Of a DNA stretch of 64,000 nt, positions 36,036 to 45,698 are shown piece after piece. The number at the start of each line of letters is the position of its first letter. Positions within the stretch are counted from its first letter, which is position 1. The notes beneath the pieces were generated by a model. It was not told the origin of the DNA. It saw nothing but the letters and a program-made list of their open reading frames with translations, and made no database searches. A program made the position numbers and the translations under genes. Source of the stretch: Comamonas endophytica (GTDB lineage: Bacteria > Pseudomonadota > Gammaproteobacteria > Burkholderiales > Burkholderiaceae_C); contig NZ_CP106881.1 of assembly GCF_023634805.2 (NCBI RefSeq), positions 2,710,001 to 2,774,000 of the forward strand, in the 5' to 3' direction.

Positions 36036-37403
36036 ATGACTACAACAAATCCTCCAGAGACAAGCGCGCAGCCCGATCCGCACCGCGCGCCGCGCGCCTT
36101 CCTTCATGACCTCTTTGCCACGGCGGTGCGCAGCGCGCTGCCGCTGCATGCGATGGCCGCGCACCTGCCGGCGCCGCCGCGCGGGCGCACGGTGGTGATC
36201 GGTGCGGGCAAGGCCGGCGCCTCCATGGCGCAGGCGGTCGAGGCGCTGTGGCCGGCCGATGCGCCGCTGAGCGGCCTGGTCGTCACGCGCTATCACCACG
36301 TGCCCGAGCGCCCCGCGGGCCTGGCGCAGCGCATCGAGGTGGTCGAGGCCGCGCATCCCGTGCCCGACGCGGCCGGCATGCAGGCTGCCGGGCGCATCCT
36401 GGGACTGGTGCAGGGGCTGACGGCCGACGATCTGGTGCTGTGCCTGATCTCGGGCGGCGGCTCCTCGCTGCTGACGCTGCCCGCCGAGGGCCTGTCGCTG
36501 GAGGACAAGCAGCGCATCAACCGCCAGCTGCTGGAAAGCGGCGCCGACATCGCCGAGATGAATTGCGTGCGCAAGCACCTGTCGCGCATCAAGGGCGGGC
36601 GCCTGGCCGCGGCCTGCGCGCCGGCGCAGGTGGTGACGCTGACGATCAGCGATGTGCCGGGCGACGACCCCGCAACGATTGCCAGCGGGCCCACGGTGGC
36701 CGACGCCGGCAGCTGCGCCGACGCGCTGGCGATCATCGACCGGCTGGGCATCGAATTGCCCGAGGCGGTGCGCGCGCAGTTGCAAAGCGGCGCGCTGGAA
36801 ACGCCCAAGCCCGGCAGCGCCTGTTTCGAAGGCCATGCGTTGGCGGTGATCTCGGCGCCGCAGCAGGCATTGGAGGCGGCCGCGGCCCGCGCCCGCGCCG
36901 CCGGCATCGATGCGTATGTGCTCAGCGACGAGATCGAGGGCGAGTCGCGCGAAGTCGGGCGCGTGCACGCGGCGCTGGGGCGCGCCGTGGCGCGCCGCGG
37001 CCAGCCCTTCGCGGCACCCTGCGTGCTGCTCAGCGGCGGCGAGACCACCGTGACGGTGCGCCCGCGCGCGCCGGGTGCCGCCCGGGGCCGGGGCGGGCGC
37101 GCGGGCGAGTTCTGCCTGGGCCTGGCGCAGGCGCTGCAGGGCCAGCCGGGCGTCTGGGCACTGGCGGCCGACACCGATGGCATCGACGGCGTGGAGAACA
37201 ATGCCGGCGCACTGGTCGCGCCCGACACGCTGGCGCGCGCGCAGGCGCAAGGCCTGTCGGTGCAGGACCATCTGGACCGCAACGATGCGTGGAGCTACTT
37301 CGACGGCCTGGACGATCTCGTGATCAGCGGGCCGACCTTCACCAATGTGAATGACTTCCGTGCGCTGCTGATCCTTGGCGCCGACGCGCCGCAGCCTTCC
37401 TGA
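36036..37403 (+). CDS. Glycerate 2-kinase (MOFRL type)
   Basis: The protein has 455 residues of the TtuD/GckA type: GRTVVIGAGKAGASMAQAVE, DLVLCLISGGGSSLLTLPAEG, MNCVRKHLSRIKGG, SDVPGDDPATIASGPT, and the C-terminal MOFRL domain with GGETTVTVR and ADTDGIDG. It phosphorylates glycerate at position 2. Glyoxylate left from purine breakdown can reach glycerate through tartronate semialdehyde, so the place after puuD makes sense. An ATG at 36006 is in frame. The ATG at 36036 is preferred since a CACAAT hexamer lies eight bases ahead, as for a leaderless start. Confidence 0.9.
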   Translation: MTTTNPPETSAQPDPHRAPRAFLHDLFATAVRSALPLHAMAAHLPAPPRGRTVVIGAGKAGASMAQAVEALWPADAPLSGLVVTRYHHVPERPAGLAQRIEVVEAAHPVPDAAGMQAAGRILGLVQGLTADDLVLCLISGGGSSLLTLPAEGLSLEDKQRINRQLLESGADIAEMNCVRKHLSRIKGGRLAAACAPAQVVTLTISDVPGDDPATIASGPTVADAGSCADALAIIDRLGIELPEAVRAQLQSGALETPKPGSACFEGHALAVISAPQQALEAAAARARAAGIDAYVLSDEIEGESREVGRVHAALGRAVARRGQPFAAPCVLLSGGETTVTVRPRAPGAARGRGGRAGEFCLGLAQALQGQPGVWALAADTDGIDGVENNAGALVAPDTLARAQAQGLSVQDHLDRNDAWSYFDGLDDLVISGPTFTNVNDFRALLILGADAPQPS

Positions 37404-37526
37404 CGCCGCGCACGGGCGCGGCCCGCAGGGCTTACAAACCGTTTCCTCCATCCCTGGGGTTCAACCCCTAGGGCAGGCCAGCGGCGGCTGTTTATATTGG
37501 CAGCACTTTGGCTTTGCTCCATCCCC

Positions 37527-39614
37527 ATGGCCCCTGACGCCGATCTTGGCTTCTCCGAAGAGGGCCCCCCACCGCCGCGTGCCCGCATCGGGCCCGTGCT
37601 GCGCAGCCTGTTGCTGCTGCTGGTGCTGGCCGTGCTTCTGGCCGGCGCGGGCAGCGCCTGGTATGTGCAGCGCGGCATGGCGCAGGAGCTGCAGGCGCGC
37701 GCCGGCGCGCAGCAGGCCGAGGAGGTCGAGCTCGTGGCGCGCCTGCTGGCGGCGCGCGTCGAGCAGCAGCAAAAAGCGCTGCTGGCGCTGGCCGATGCCA
37801 TTCCGCTCATCCGCCTGCAGGACCGCGAAGGCCTGTCCCGGGCGCTGCACCGGGAATTGCCGCTGGCCGACTGGTTCGATTCGCTGAGCGTGGCGCTGGC
37901 CGACGGCCGCGTCATGGCCTACGCGCGCGCCGGCAAGGACCTGCCGCTGGAGTCGCTCGATCCCAGCGAACGCGACCTGCTGCGGCGCACGCTCTCGGGC
38001 GGCAAGCCGCTGGTGGGCACCGTGCTGCAGGCGGCGGAAAACGATCTGCGGCTGCTGTTCACCGCGCCGCTGCGCACCGCCGCGGGCGAGGTGGTGGGCG
38101 TCTTGGCCGGTGGCATGCGCCTGTCGTCGCAGGCGCTGCTGCCGCCCGCGCCCGCCGACGGCTGGTCCGCGAGCCGGCTGATGCTGGTGGCGCCCGATGG
38201 CGGCATCATGGCCCACTCCAGCCCCGCACGCTGGCTGGGCCATGTGCGCGACGAGGCCGGCCTGGGGCTGCCCTTCCTGCGCCTGCTGCAGCAGCAGTTG
38301 CCGGTGCAGCTGCGCGGCACCAGCGAGACACGCGACGGCTATCTCTACACGCTGGCCGGCATGCCGCTGCCGCAGTGGTTCGTGGTGCGCGTGACGCCGC
38401 TCGACGCGCCGCCGCTGTGGGGCGTTTCCGGATTGGGCAGTGCAGCGCTGCTGGGCGCGGCCCTGCTGGCGCTGCTGGCGGCCGGGGCCATGGTGCTGCT
38501 GGCCCATCCCTGGATGGAACTCACGGCGCGCGCCGCGCAGCTGCTGCAGCGCGGCCCGGCCGGGCCTGGCGCGGCCCGGCCTGACGCGGCCCGGCCAGCC
38601 AGCCTGCCGGCGCTGCCGCAGGCCTGGGGCGAAGTCGCGGTGCTGTGGCGCGCGCTGCATGCGCTGTCGCGCCAGCGCGATACCCAGGCCCGGCGCGCTG
38701 CGCGTTTCCAGGCCCAGACCATGACCATCCTGGAGGAGGCCCCGGTGGCCATCGTGGTCACGCGCCACGACCGGGTACAGCTGCTGGGCCTGCAGGCTGC
38801 GCGGCTGCTGGGCTATGCGCCGCACGAGCTGCAGGGCTATCCCGTGCGCCAGCTCTGCGCGGGCGATGCCGAGTACCTCCGGCTGATGGAACGCATCCAT
38901 GGCGAGATGCGCGCCTACGGCCAGTTCAATGGCGAGGTCTGTTTGATGCGCAAGGACGGCAGCTCCGCCTGGCTGCGCATGCAGGGCCGGCGCGTGGCTT
39001 GGCCGCTGCCGCGCGAGGGCGCGGGCATGACCATGGTCTGGATGGTGCGCGACGTGACCGACCAGCGCAAGGCGCGCACCCACCCCCAGTGGCAGGCCCG
39101 GCACGACGCGCTGACGCAGCTGCCCAACCGCGAAGCCTTTGCGCTGCGGCTGCAGCAGTGGATGGACGAACGCCGGAAGGCGCCGGGCGAGGGCGGGGTG
39201 CTGCTGTTCCTGGATCTGGACCATTTCGCCAGCGTCAACGACATGGCCGGGCATGACGCGGGCGACGCGCTGCTGCGCCATTTCGCGCGGCTGCTCGAGA
39301 CCCTGGTGCCGCCGCCCGGCTCGGTGGCGCGCCTGGGCGGCGACGAGTTCGCGGTGCTGCTGCCCGACGCCAGCGCGCGCGAGGGCCGCGCCCAGGCCGA
39401 ACAATTGTGCGCCGCGGTCAGTGCCTGGGAGGCGTCATACCACGGCCAGCGCTTCTGGCTGGGCGTGAGCATCGGCCTGGTGGTGCTGGATGCGCAAAGC
39501 AGCGTGGGGGCCTTGCTGCATGCGGCCGACATGGCGTGCTATGAGGCCAAGCGGCAGGGAAGGGGCGGGGTGCATGAGCATTGCGAGGTTGTCGAGAAGA
39601 TCGCCTCGGAATGA
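37527..39614 (+). CDS. Diguanylate cyclase with periplasmic sensor and PAS domain
   Basis: The protein has 695 residues. An N-terminal membrane anchor (about 26-50) is followed by a periplasmic sensor of about 240 residues, a second membrane segment (about 295-325), a PAS domain (about 395-510; ILEEAPVAIVVTRHDRVQLLG) and a GGDEF domain with RLGGDEFAVLL near 604-608. The GGDEF motif is intact, so it should make cyclic di-GMP. The receptor ligand is unknown. ATG 37527 is chosen; a TTG 30 bases upstream is weaker. A TATATT hexamer sits 29 bases before the ATG. It is followed by a palindromic repeat before the convergent xdhB. Confidence 0.9.
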   Translation: MAPDADLGFSEEGPPPPRARIGPVLRSLLLLLVLAVLLAGAGSAWYVQRGMAQELQARAGAQQAEEVELVARLLAARVEQQQKALLALADAIPLIRLQDREGLSRALHRELPLADWFDSLSVALADGRVMAYARAGKDLPLESLDPSERDLLRRTLSGGKPLVGTVLQAAENDLRLLFTAPLRTAAGEVVGVLAGGMRLSSQALLPPAPADGWSASRLMLVAPDGGIMAHSSPARWLGHVRDEAGLGLPFLRLLQQQLPVQLRGTSETRDGYLYTLAGMPLPQWFVVRVTPLDAPPLWGVSGLGSAALLGAALLALLAAGAMVLLAHPWMELTARAAQLLQRGPAGPGAARPDAARPASLPALPQAWGEVAVLWRALHALSRQRDTQARRAARFQAQTMTILEEAPVAIVVTRHDRVQLLGLQAARLLGYAPHELQGYPVRQLCAGDAEYLRLMERIHGEMRAYGQFNGEVCLMRKDGSSAWLRMQGRRVAWPLPREGAGMTMVWMVRDVTDQRKARTHPQWQARHDALTQLPNREAFALRLQQWMDERRKAPGEGGVLLFLDLDHFASVNDMAGHDAGDALLRHFARLLETLVPPPGSVARLGGDEFAVLLPDASAREGRAQAEQLCAAVSAWEASYHGQRFWLGVSIGLVVLDAQSSVGALLHAADMACYEAKRQGRGGVHEHCEVVEKIASE

Positions 39615-39668
39615 AATGCAGATAGGAGATCCGTGGACAAACCCATGCTGCGCCCATTCTCTTGAGCT

Positions 39669-39866
39669 TGGCCGTTCATGCCCCGACGGGGCCGCCCAGG
39701 CAGGCTCAGCACGAACGGAGGGTGAGGCTCGGCACGAACGGCGGGTGAGGCTTGGCACGAACGGCGGGTGAGGCTCGGGGCAAACGGGGGTTATCCGTTC
39801 GTCCTGAGCCCGTCGAAGGATGAACGGCCGCCCTCAGGTTGACACTTGCACTGTCCGTTCGTCCCA
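39669..39866. repeat. Interspersed palindromic repeat, copy 8, with a 23-bp tandem repeat
   Basis: Left arm 39674-39718 (long subtype, ccccgacggggccgcccagg, then caggctcagcacgaacgg) and right arm 39794-39826 (atccgttcgtcctgagcccg, then tcgaagg). Between them lie three 23-base direct repeats (39721-39743, 39744-39766, 39767-39789) of the form ggtgaggctcggcacgaacg. A last half copy, ccgttcgtcccaggctc, abuts xdhB. The tandem units are copies of one arm. The element separates convergent genes. Confidence 0.8.
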
Positions 39867-39869
39867 GGC

Positions 39870-42224
39870 TCAAACCCTGCCCATCGCCCGCAGCAGATTC
39901 TCCGCAGTCGCCGGCGCAGTCAACACCAGCGGCTGCCGCGCCAATTCCGCCGGCCGGCTGGCCGCCACCGCATTGCGCAGCGCCTCATATATGCTGATGG
40001 CCAGCATGAACGGCGGCTCGCCCACGGCCTTGCTGCCGCCGACGTTGTCCTCGCGGTTGGCCTCGTGCCACAGGTCCACCCGGAAATGCGCGGGTATGTC
40101 GCCCGCCGTCGGGATCTTGTAGGTGCTGGGCGCGTGGGTCGTCAGCAGGCCCTTGTCGTTCCACACCAGCTGCTCGGTCGTGAGCCAGCCCATGCCCTGC
40201 ACGAAGCCGCCCTCGATCTGGCCGATGTCGAGCGCCGGGTTGATGCTGTGGCCCACGTCGTGCAGGATGTCCACGCGCAGCACGCGGCTCTCGCCCGTGA
40301 GCGTGTCCACCGCGACCTCGGTGCAGGCCGCGCCATAGGCGAAGTAATAGAAGGGGCGGCCGGTCAGCGTGTGCTTGTCGTAGTGGATCTTGGGCGTGCG
40401 GTAGAAGCCGTCGCTCCACAGCTGGATGCGGTTGGCATAGGCCTCGCCCACCACTTCCTCCCAGCGGCGCTCACCCTTGGGGGTGCGCACCCAGCCGCCG
40501 GCGAAGTCCACCGCGCCCGCGCCGCAATGGTCGAGCCCGGCAACGAAGGCTGCCAGGTTGTTGCGCACGGTGCGCGCCGCGTACTGCGCGGCGCGGCCAT
40601 TGAGGTCGGTGCCGCTCGAGGCCGCGGTGGCGCTGGCATTCGGGATCTTGCTGGTGTCGCTGGCCGTCACCAGCACGCGCGCCAGCGGCACGCCCAGCTC
40701 GTCGGCCACGATCTGCGCCACCTTGGTGTTCAGGCCCTGGCCCATCTCGGCGCCGCCATGGTTCACCTGCACGCTGCCGTCGGTATAGACATGCACCAGC
40801 GCGCCGGCCTGGTTGAACAGCGTGGCGGTGAAGCTGATGCCGAACTTCACGGGCGTCATCGCCAGCCCGCGCTTGATGATCGGCTGCCCGGCATTCCACT
40901 CGGTGATGTGAGCCTGGCGCGCGTGGTAGTCGGCCGAGGACGCGAGTGCCGGCAGCAGTTCGTGCAGGATGTTGTCCTCGACGCGCATCTGGTAGTGCGT
41001 GAGGCTGCGCGGGCCTTGCGGGTCGGCGTCATAGAGATTGCGCATGCGCACTTCGAGCGCATCGAGGCCCAGCTGGCGCGCGATGTCGCCGATGATGGCC
41101 TCGATGACGATCACGCCCTGCGGTCCGCCAAAGCCGCGGAAGGCCGTATGGCTCTGGGTGTTGGTCTTGCAGCGGTAGGAAGCGATCTCCACGTCGCTGA
41201 GGAAATAGGCGTTGTCGGCATGGAAGATCGCACGGTCAGCCACCGGACCCGAGAGGTCGGCGGAGAAGCCGCAGTTGGCCAGCATCTCCAGGCGCAGGCC
41301 GGTGATCAGGCCGGTGTCGTCGAAGCCCACGTCGTATTCATAGGCAAAGGGGTGGCGCTTGCCGGTGACCATGAAGTCGTCGTCGCGGTCAAGGCGCAGC
41401 TTGACCGGGGCGCCGAATTTGTGCGCCGCAAGGCAGGCCCAGACGGCCAGATGCCCGGCCTGGGTTTCCTTGCCGCCGAAGCCGCCGCCCATGCGCCGGC
41501 ATTCGACCTTGACCGCGTGGTTGTCCAGCCCCAGCGCGTGCGCGACCCAGTGCTGCACCTCGCCGGGATGCTGGGTGCTGGAGTAGACATGCCACTGGCG
41601 CTGCTCGAGCGGCAGCGCGTAGGCGATCTGCCCCTCCAGATAGAAGTGCTCCTGGCCGCCGACTTCCATGCGTCCTTCGAGCCGGTGCGGGCTGCGCAGC
41701 AGCGCGCCCTGGGCATCGCCGCGGCGCACGAACACCGGTGGCAGCACATAGCTTTGCTGCGCATGCGCGGTGTGCACGTCCAGCACCGCGGGCAGCGCCT
41801 CGATGTCGCAGGCCACCAGCCGCGCGGCGCGGCGCGCCAGGCGCGGGCTGTCGGCCACGGCCAGGCCGATGACCTGGCCCACATGCTGCACGCTGTCGAT
41901 GGCGAACACCGGCTCGTCATGGCCGAAGGCGGCAAGGATCGGGTCGCCCGGCACATCGGCCGCCAGCACCACGCCGCGCACGCCCGGCAGCGCCTCGGCC
42001 GCCTGGCTGTCGACGCCGCGCAGCCGGCCATGGGCCACGGGCGACAGGATCGGCGCCGCATACAGCGTGCCCTTGAGTTCGGGCAGGTCGTCGATGTAGT
42101 TGGCGGTGCCCAGCACCTGGGCCTGGGCGCTCTCATGGATATGCGACTGGCCCATGGCCGGCACGGGGCTGGCCGCCGCCAGTGCGGCAGCGGCTTCGGG
42201 AAAGAGCGAGGGGAGGGATTTCAT
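39870..42224 (-). CDS. xdhB: Xanthine dehydrogenase, molybdopterin subunit XdhB
   Basis: The protein has 784 residues, normal for XdhB. It has GTANYIDDLPELKGTLYAAP near the N terminus, the Moco-binding stretch GGGFGGKETQAGH, EVRMRNLYDADPQG, and GGAEMGQGLNTKVAQIVADELGV. It oxidises hypoxanthine and xanthine to urate with the FAD/iron-sulfur subunit XdhA. The start overlaps the xdhA stop by four bases. The catalytic Glu near the C terminus cannot be fixed by eye, but the chain is complete. The accessory xdhC is 10 kb away. It is convergent with a diguanylate cyclase across a repeat. Confidence 0.95.
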   Translation of the reverse strand: MKSLPSLFPEAAAALAAASPVPAMGQSHIHESAQAQVLGTANYIDDLPELKGTLYAAPILSPVAHGRLRGVDSQAAEALPGVRGVVLAADVPGDPILAAFGHDEPVFAIDSVQHVGQVIGLAVADSPRLARRAARLVACDIEALPAVLDVHTAHAQQSYVLPPVFVRRGDAQGALLRSPHRLEGRMEVGGQEHFYLEGQIAYALPLEQRQWHVYSSTQHPGEVQHWVAHALGLDNHAVKVECRRMGGGFGGKETQAGHLAVWACLAAHKFGAPVKLRLDRDDDFMVTGKRHPFAYEYDVGFDDTGLITGLRLEMLANCGFSADLSGPVADRAIFHADNAYFLSDVEIASYRCKTNTQSHTAFRGFGGPQGVIVIEAIIGDIARQLGLDALEVRMRNLYDADPQGPRSLTHYQMRVEDNILHELLPALASSADYHARQAHITEWNAGQPIIKRGLAMTPVKFGISFTATLFNQAGALVHVYTDGSVQVNHGGAEMGQGLNTKVAQIVADELGVPLARVLVTASDTSKIPNASATAASSGTDLNGRAAQYAARTVRNNLAAFVAGLDHCGAGAVDFAGGWVRTPKGERRWEEVVGEAYANRIQLWSDGFYRTPKIHYDKHTLTGRPFYYFAYGAACTEVAVDTLTGESRVLRVDILHDVGHSINPALDIGQIEGGFVQGMGWLTTEQLVWNDKGLLTTHAPSTYKIPTAGDIPAHFRVDLWHEANREDNVGGSKAVGEPPFMLAISIYEALRNAVAASRPAELARQPLVLTAPATAENLLRAMGRV

Positions 42225-43717
42225 GCCAGGGCTTTCTGAACGGCAGCAGCTTGCGCCAGGGGGCGAAGGGTGGCCAGCTGGCTTGCGGTATCGGTGCTCT
42301 CGCGCCAGTAGCGCTCGAGCAGATGGGCCAACAGCGCGCGCCGGTAGTCGCTGCTGGCGCGCATGTCGGACAGCGGCTGGAATTCGCCGCGCAGCGTATC
42401 GGCGGCGCGCACGACGCTGGTCTCGTTCCAGGCAGCGCCCGTCAGCACGGCCTCGGTGGCGCGCGCGCGCACCGGCGTGGCGGCCACGCCGCCCACGCCA
42501 ATCGACGCCGCCTGCACTTGGCCACCCTGCAGCGTCAGCTGGATCGCCAGGCAGACCGCGGAGATGTCGTCGTCCGTGCGCTTGGAAACCTTGTACACGC
42601 GCAGCAGATCACCGGCGCGCGGCTTGGGCACTTCGATGCGCACCAGCAGTTCGTCGGCCGCCAGCTGGTTCTGGCGGTAGCCGGTATAGAACTCTTCCAG
42701 CGGCAGGCGGCGCTCGCCGCGCAGGCTGGCCAGCACCACCTGCGCGCGCAGCGCGATCAGCAGCGGCATCGAGTCGCCGATCGGCGAGCCGTTGGCGACG
42801 TTGCCGCCCAGCGTGCCCGCATTGCGCACCGGCAGGCCGGCGAAGCGCGCGGCGAATTCATCGAGCTGCGGCCACAGCGCCAGGAGCGCCTCGAAGGCCT
42901 GGGTCAGCGTGGCGGCCGCGCCAATCGCAAGATGCTCGCCCTGGTCGCTGATCTCGCGCAGCTCGGCCACGCGCGTCACATCCAGCACCCGGCCGAATTC
43001 ACGGAACTGCTTGGTGACCCACAGGCCCACATCGGTGCCGCCGGCCACGATCTGCGCCTGGGGGTGCGCGGCGCGCGCCTGCAGCAGTTCGGCCAGGCTG
43101 CGCGGCGCAAGATAGGCGGCATCTCCGAGCACTGGCGGCTTCAGCGATTGCAGCTGCGCCAGTACCGCGGCCTCGTTCACCTGCGCGCGCGGCAATTGCT
43201 CCATCTGCTGGGCCGCGTCGAGAATAGGCCGGTAGCCGGTGCAGCGGCACAGATTGCCCGACAGGTCGTGCTGCGCCAGCTCGCGCGTGACGCTCTGGCC
43301 CTGGCATACGCGGTTCTGGTACATGCCGAACAGGCTCATGACGAAGCCCGGCGTGCAGAAGCCGCACTGCGAGCCGTGGCAGCTGACCATGGCGGCCTGC
43401 GCCGGATGGATGACGGCCGGCGCCTCGCGCTCGATCAGGGGGTCGCGCGCCAGGTCCTCGACGGTCCACAGCGCCAGGCCCTGCACCGAGTGCGCCAGGC
43501 GGATGCAGCTGTTGACGGCCGAGTAACGCAGCGTGTCTCCCTCGGGCTCGCCCACCACCACGGTGCAGGCGCCGCAGTCGCCCTCGGCGCAGCCTTCCTT
43601 GGTGCCGGTGCAGCCCAGGTCTTCGCGCAGGACTTCGAGAAGCGTGCGCTCGGGCGGCACATCGCGCAGTGTCACGGTCTGGCCGCGGCGGACGAATTGC
43701 AGAACTGGCAGGGTCAT
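42221..43717 (-). CDS. xdhA: Xanthine dehydrogenase, iron-sulfur/FAD subunit XdhA
   Basis: The protein has 498 residues. A plant-type ferredoxin domain has LGCTGTKEGCAEGDCGACTV; a second 2Fe-2S domain has SQCGFCTPGFVMSLFGMY and LSGNLCRCTGYRPI. An FAD domain (about 200-370) has IVAGGTDVGLWVTKQF and NAGTLGGNVANGSPIGDSMP, and a CO-dehydrogenase flavoprotein C-terminal domain follows. It takes electrons from XdhB and reduces NAD. ATG 43717 opens the conserved ferredoxin fold; the open frame above it has no support. A 406-base divergent gap to the BMP importer lies upstream. Confidence 0.95.
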   Translation of the reverse strand: MTLPVLQFVRRGQTVTLRDVPPERTLLEVLREDLGCTGTKEGCAEGDCGACTVVVGEPEGDTLRYSAVNSCIRLAHSVQGLALWTVEDLARDPLIEREAPAVIHPAQAAMVSCHGSQCGFCTPGFVMSLFGMYQNRVCQGQSVTRELAQHDLSGNLCRCTGYRPILDAAQQMEQLPRAQVNEAAVLAQLQSLKPPVLGDAAYLAPRSLAELLQARAAHPQAQIVAGGTDVGLWVTKQFREFGRVLDVTRVAELREISDQGEHLAIGAAATLTQAFEALLALWPQLDEFAARFAGLPVRNAGTLGGNVANGSPIGDSMPLLIALRAQVVLASLRGERRLPLEEFYTGYRQNQLAADELLVRIEVPKPRAGDLLRVYKVSKRTDDDISAVCLAIQLTLQGGQVQAASIGVGGVAATPVRARATEAVLTGAAWNETSVVRAADTLRGEFQPLSDMRASSDYRRALLAHLLERYWRESTDTASQLATLRPLAQAAAVQKALA

Positions 43718-44123
43718 GGGTGATCGTGGAAGCAGCTGTTCATAGGGAATTGGCAGGGCCGGCCGGCGCTCCCGTGGGACTGCCGGCGACAGAGCTGCGT
43801 AGCAATTTTCATGCGGACTGCGGCGCGCGTCCAGCATGCGGGGGACTGCCCCTGCGCCAGGGTGGAGCGCTGGTGCGGGTGGCGCCGGCTGGTGCTGCCC
43901 ACGGCTGCAGGGCATTCGCCGACACGCGCAGGCGTTGCATTCCTGCATGCTCCAGGGTGCAGGGCTGATTCACAAAGCCTGCTCGTGCGGGCTGGGAGCT
44001 TGCGCCGAACAATGCCTAGCGAGGCTTTGCTGCTATCAACTTGGGAGCTTGTTGGCAAGGCCAGTCAAGCCGTTGCAGGATCTCTTGGATCAGGTATTTG
44101 GCAATTGAGAGACAATCGCGCCC
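43718..44123. promoter_or_regulatory. Divergent gap between xdhAB and the BMP importer
   Basis: These 406 bases must hold promoters for both purine operons. The best visible element is GACAAT at 44111-44116, with seven bases to the ATG of the importer gene, which would make a leaderless message if it is a -10 box. A TTGGAT hexamer 20 bases ahead is a weak -35. A segment like TTGCTGCTATCAACTTGGGA (44029-44048) resembles a second intergenic repeat. No copy of the TGTATACA core was found here. Confidence 0.45.
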
Positions 44124-45698
44124 ATGAATCCCCCTGAAACAAATTCCGCGCCCGGCCACCCGCCGCCGCGCTTGCAACTGACGGGCATCACCAAACGTTA
44201 TCCGGCCGTCGTGGCCAACAGTGGCGTCTCGCTGACAGTGCAGCCCGGCGAGGTGCATGCCGTGCTGGGCGAGAACGGCGCGGGCAAGTCGACCCTGATG
44301 AAGATCATCTACGGCTCGGTCAAGCCCGACGAGGGCCTGCTGCGGGTCGATGGCAAGGAAGTGCAGGTGCGCAATCCCCAGGAAGCGCGCCAGCTGGGCA
44401 TTGCCATGGTGTTTCAGCATTTCAGCCTGTTCGACACGCTCACCGTGGCGGAGAACGTCTGGCTGGGCCTGGACAAGCAGATCGCGCTGGCCGAGGTCGT
44501 GCGCCGCATCGAGGAAACCGCGCAGGTCTACGGCATGGACATCGACCCGCAGCGCCCGGTCCACACCCTGTCCGTGGGCGAGATGCAGCGCGTCGAGATC
44601 ATCCGCGCGCTGCTCACGCGCCCGCGCCTGCTGATTCTCGACGAACCCACTTCGGTGCTGACGCCGCAGGCCGTCGACAAGCTGTTCGTGGTGCTGCGCA
44701 AGCTCGCTTCCGAAGGCTGCAGCATCCTCTATATCAGCCACAAGCTGCATGAGATCCGCGCGCTGTGCAACACCTGCACGGTGCTGCGCGGCGGCAAGGT
44801 GACGGGCGTGTGCGATCCGCGCGAGGAGTCGAATGCCTCGCTGTCACGGCTGATGATCGGCGCCGAGCCGCCGGCGCTGACGCACCGCGAAGTCGCAGCC
44901 GGGGAGACGGTGCTGCGCGTGCAGGACCTGTGGCTGACGCGCACCGACCAGTTCGGGGTGGACCTGGAAGGCATCGATTTCGAGGTGCGCGCGGGCGAGG
45001 TCGTGGGCATTGCCGGCGTGTCGGGCAACGGCCAGAAGGAATTGCTCTACAGCCTCTCGGGCGAGGACCGGCGCGCGGCGCCGGGCATGGTGCAGATGGC
45101 CGGCCATCATGCCGGGCGCATGTCGCCGCGCCAGCGCCGCGCGCTGGGCCTGCACTTCGTGCCCGAGGAGCGGCTGGGCCGCGGCGCGGTGCCGACCATG
45201 AGCCTGGCGCACAATTTGCTGCTCACGCGCGACGACGCCGTGGGCCGCGGCGGCTGGCTGCGCATGGATGCCCTGCAGCAGCAGGCGCGCGCGATCATCG
45301 AGCGCTTCCAGGTCAAGGCCGGCGGGCCGCAGGCGGTGGCGAAGTCGCTGTCGGGCGGCAACCTGCAGAAATTCATCGTGGGACGCGAGATCGAAGCCAA
45401 GCCGCGGCTGCTGATCATCTCGCAGCCCACCTGGGGCGTGGACGTGGGCGCCGCGGCGCAGATCCGCGGCGAGATCCTGGCGCTGCGCGACGCGGGCTGC
45501 GCGGTGCTCGTGCTCAGTGAGGAGTTGGACGAATTGTTTGAAATCTGTGACCGGCTGCATGTGGTGGCCAAGGGCCAGCTGTCGCCCTCCGTGCCCCGGG
45601 CCGAGGCCACGGTGCAGCGCATCGGCGAATGGATGAGCGGGCTGTGGCATGACGAGGCGCCGGCCGGCGCGGCAGGAGCGCAGCATGCTCAGGCTTGA
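44124..45698 (+). CDS. BMP-family (nucleoside) ABC importer, ATPase with two domains
   Basis: The protein has 524 residues with two ATPase domains, as in sugar and nucleoside importers. The first has Walker A GENGAGKSTLMKIIYG, signature LSVGEMQRVEIIRAL and Walker B LLILDEPTSVLTP. The second (about 265-510) has the degenerate loop GVSGNGQKELL and LSGGNLQKFIVGREI. The pattern is that of NupO/YufO-type purine nucleoside importers. It drives the two permeases that follow. It starts the long plus-strand operon and overlaps the next gene by 14 bases. Confidence 0.93.
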   Translation: MNPPETNSAPGHPPPRLQLTGITKRYPAVVANSGVSLTVQPGEVHAVLGENGAGKSTLMKIIYGSVKPDEGLLRVDGKEVQVRNPQEARQLGIAMVFQHFSLFDTLTVAENVWLGLDKQIALAEVVRRIEETAQVYGMDIDPQRPVHTLSVGEMQRVEIIRALLTRPRLLILDEPTSVLTPQAVDKLFVVLRKLASEGCSILYISHKLHEIRALCNTCTVLRGGKVTGVCDPREESNASLSRLMIGAEPPALTHREVAAGETVLRVQDLWLTRTDQFGVDLEGIDFEVRAGEVVGIAGVSGNGQKELLYSLSGEDRRAAPGMVQMAGHHAGRMSPRQRRALGLHFVPEERLGRGAVPTMSLAHNLLLTRDDAVGRGGWLRMDALQQQARAIIERFQVKAGGPQAVAKSLSGGNLQKFIVGREIEAKPRLLIISQPTWGVDVGAAAQIRGEILALRDAGCAVLVLSEELDELFEICDRLHVVAKGQLSPSVPRAEATVQRIGEWMSGLWHDEAPAGAAGAQHAQA

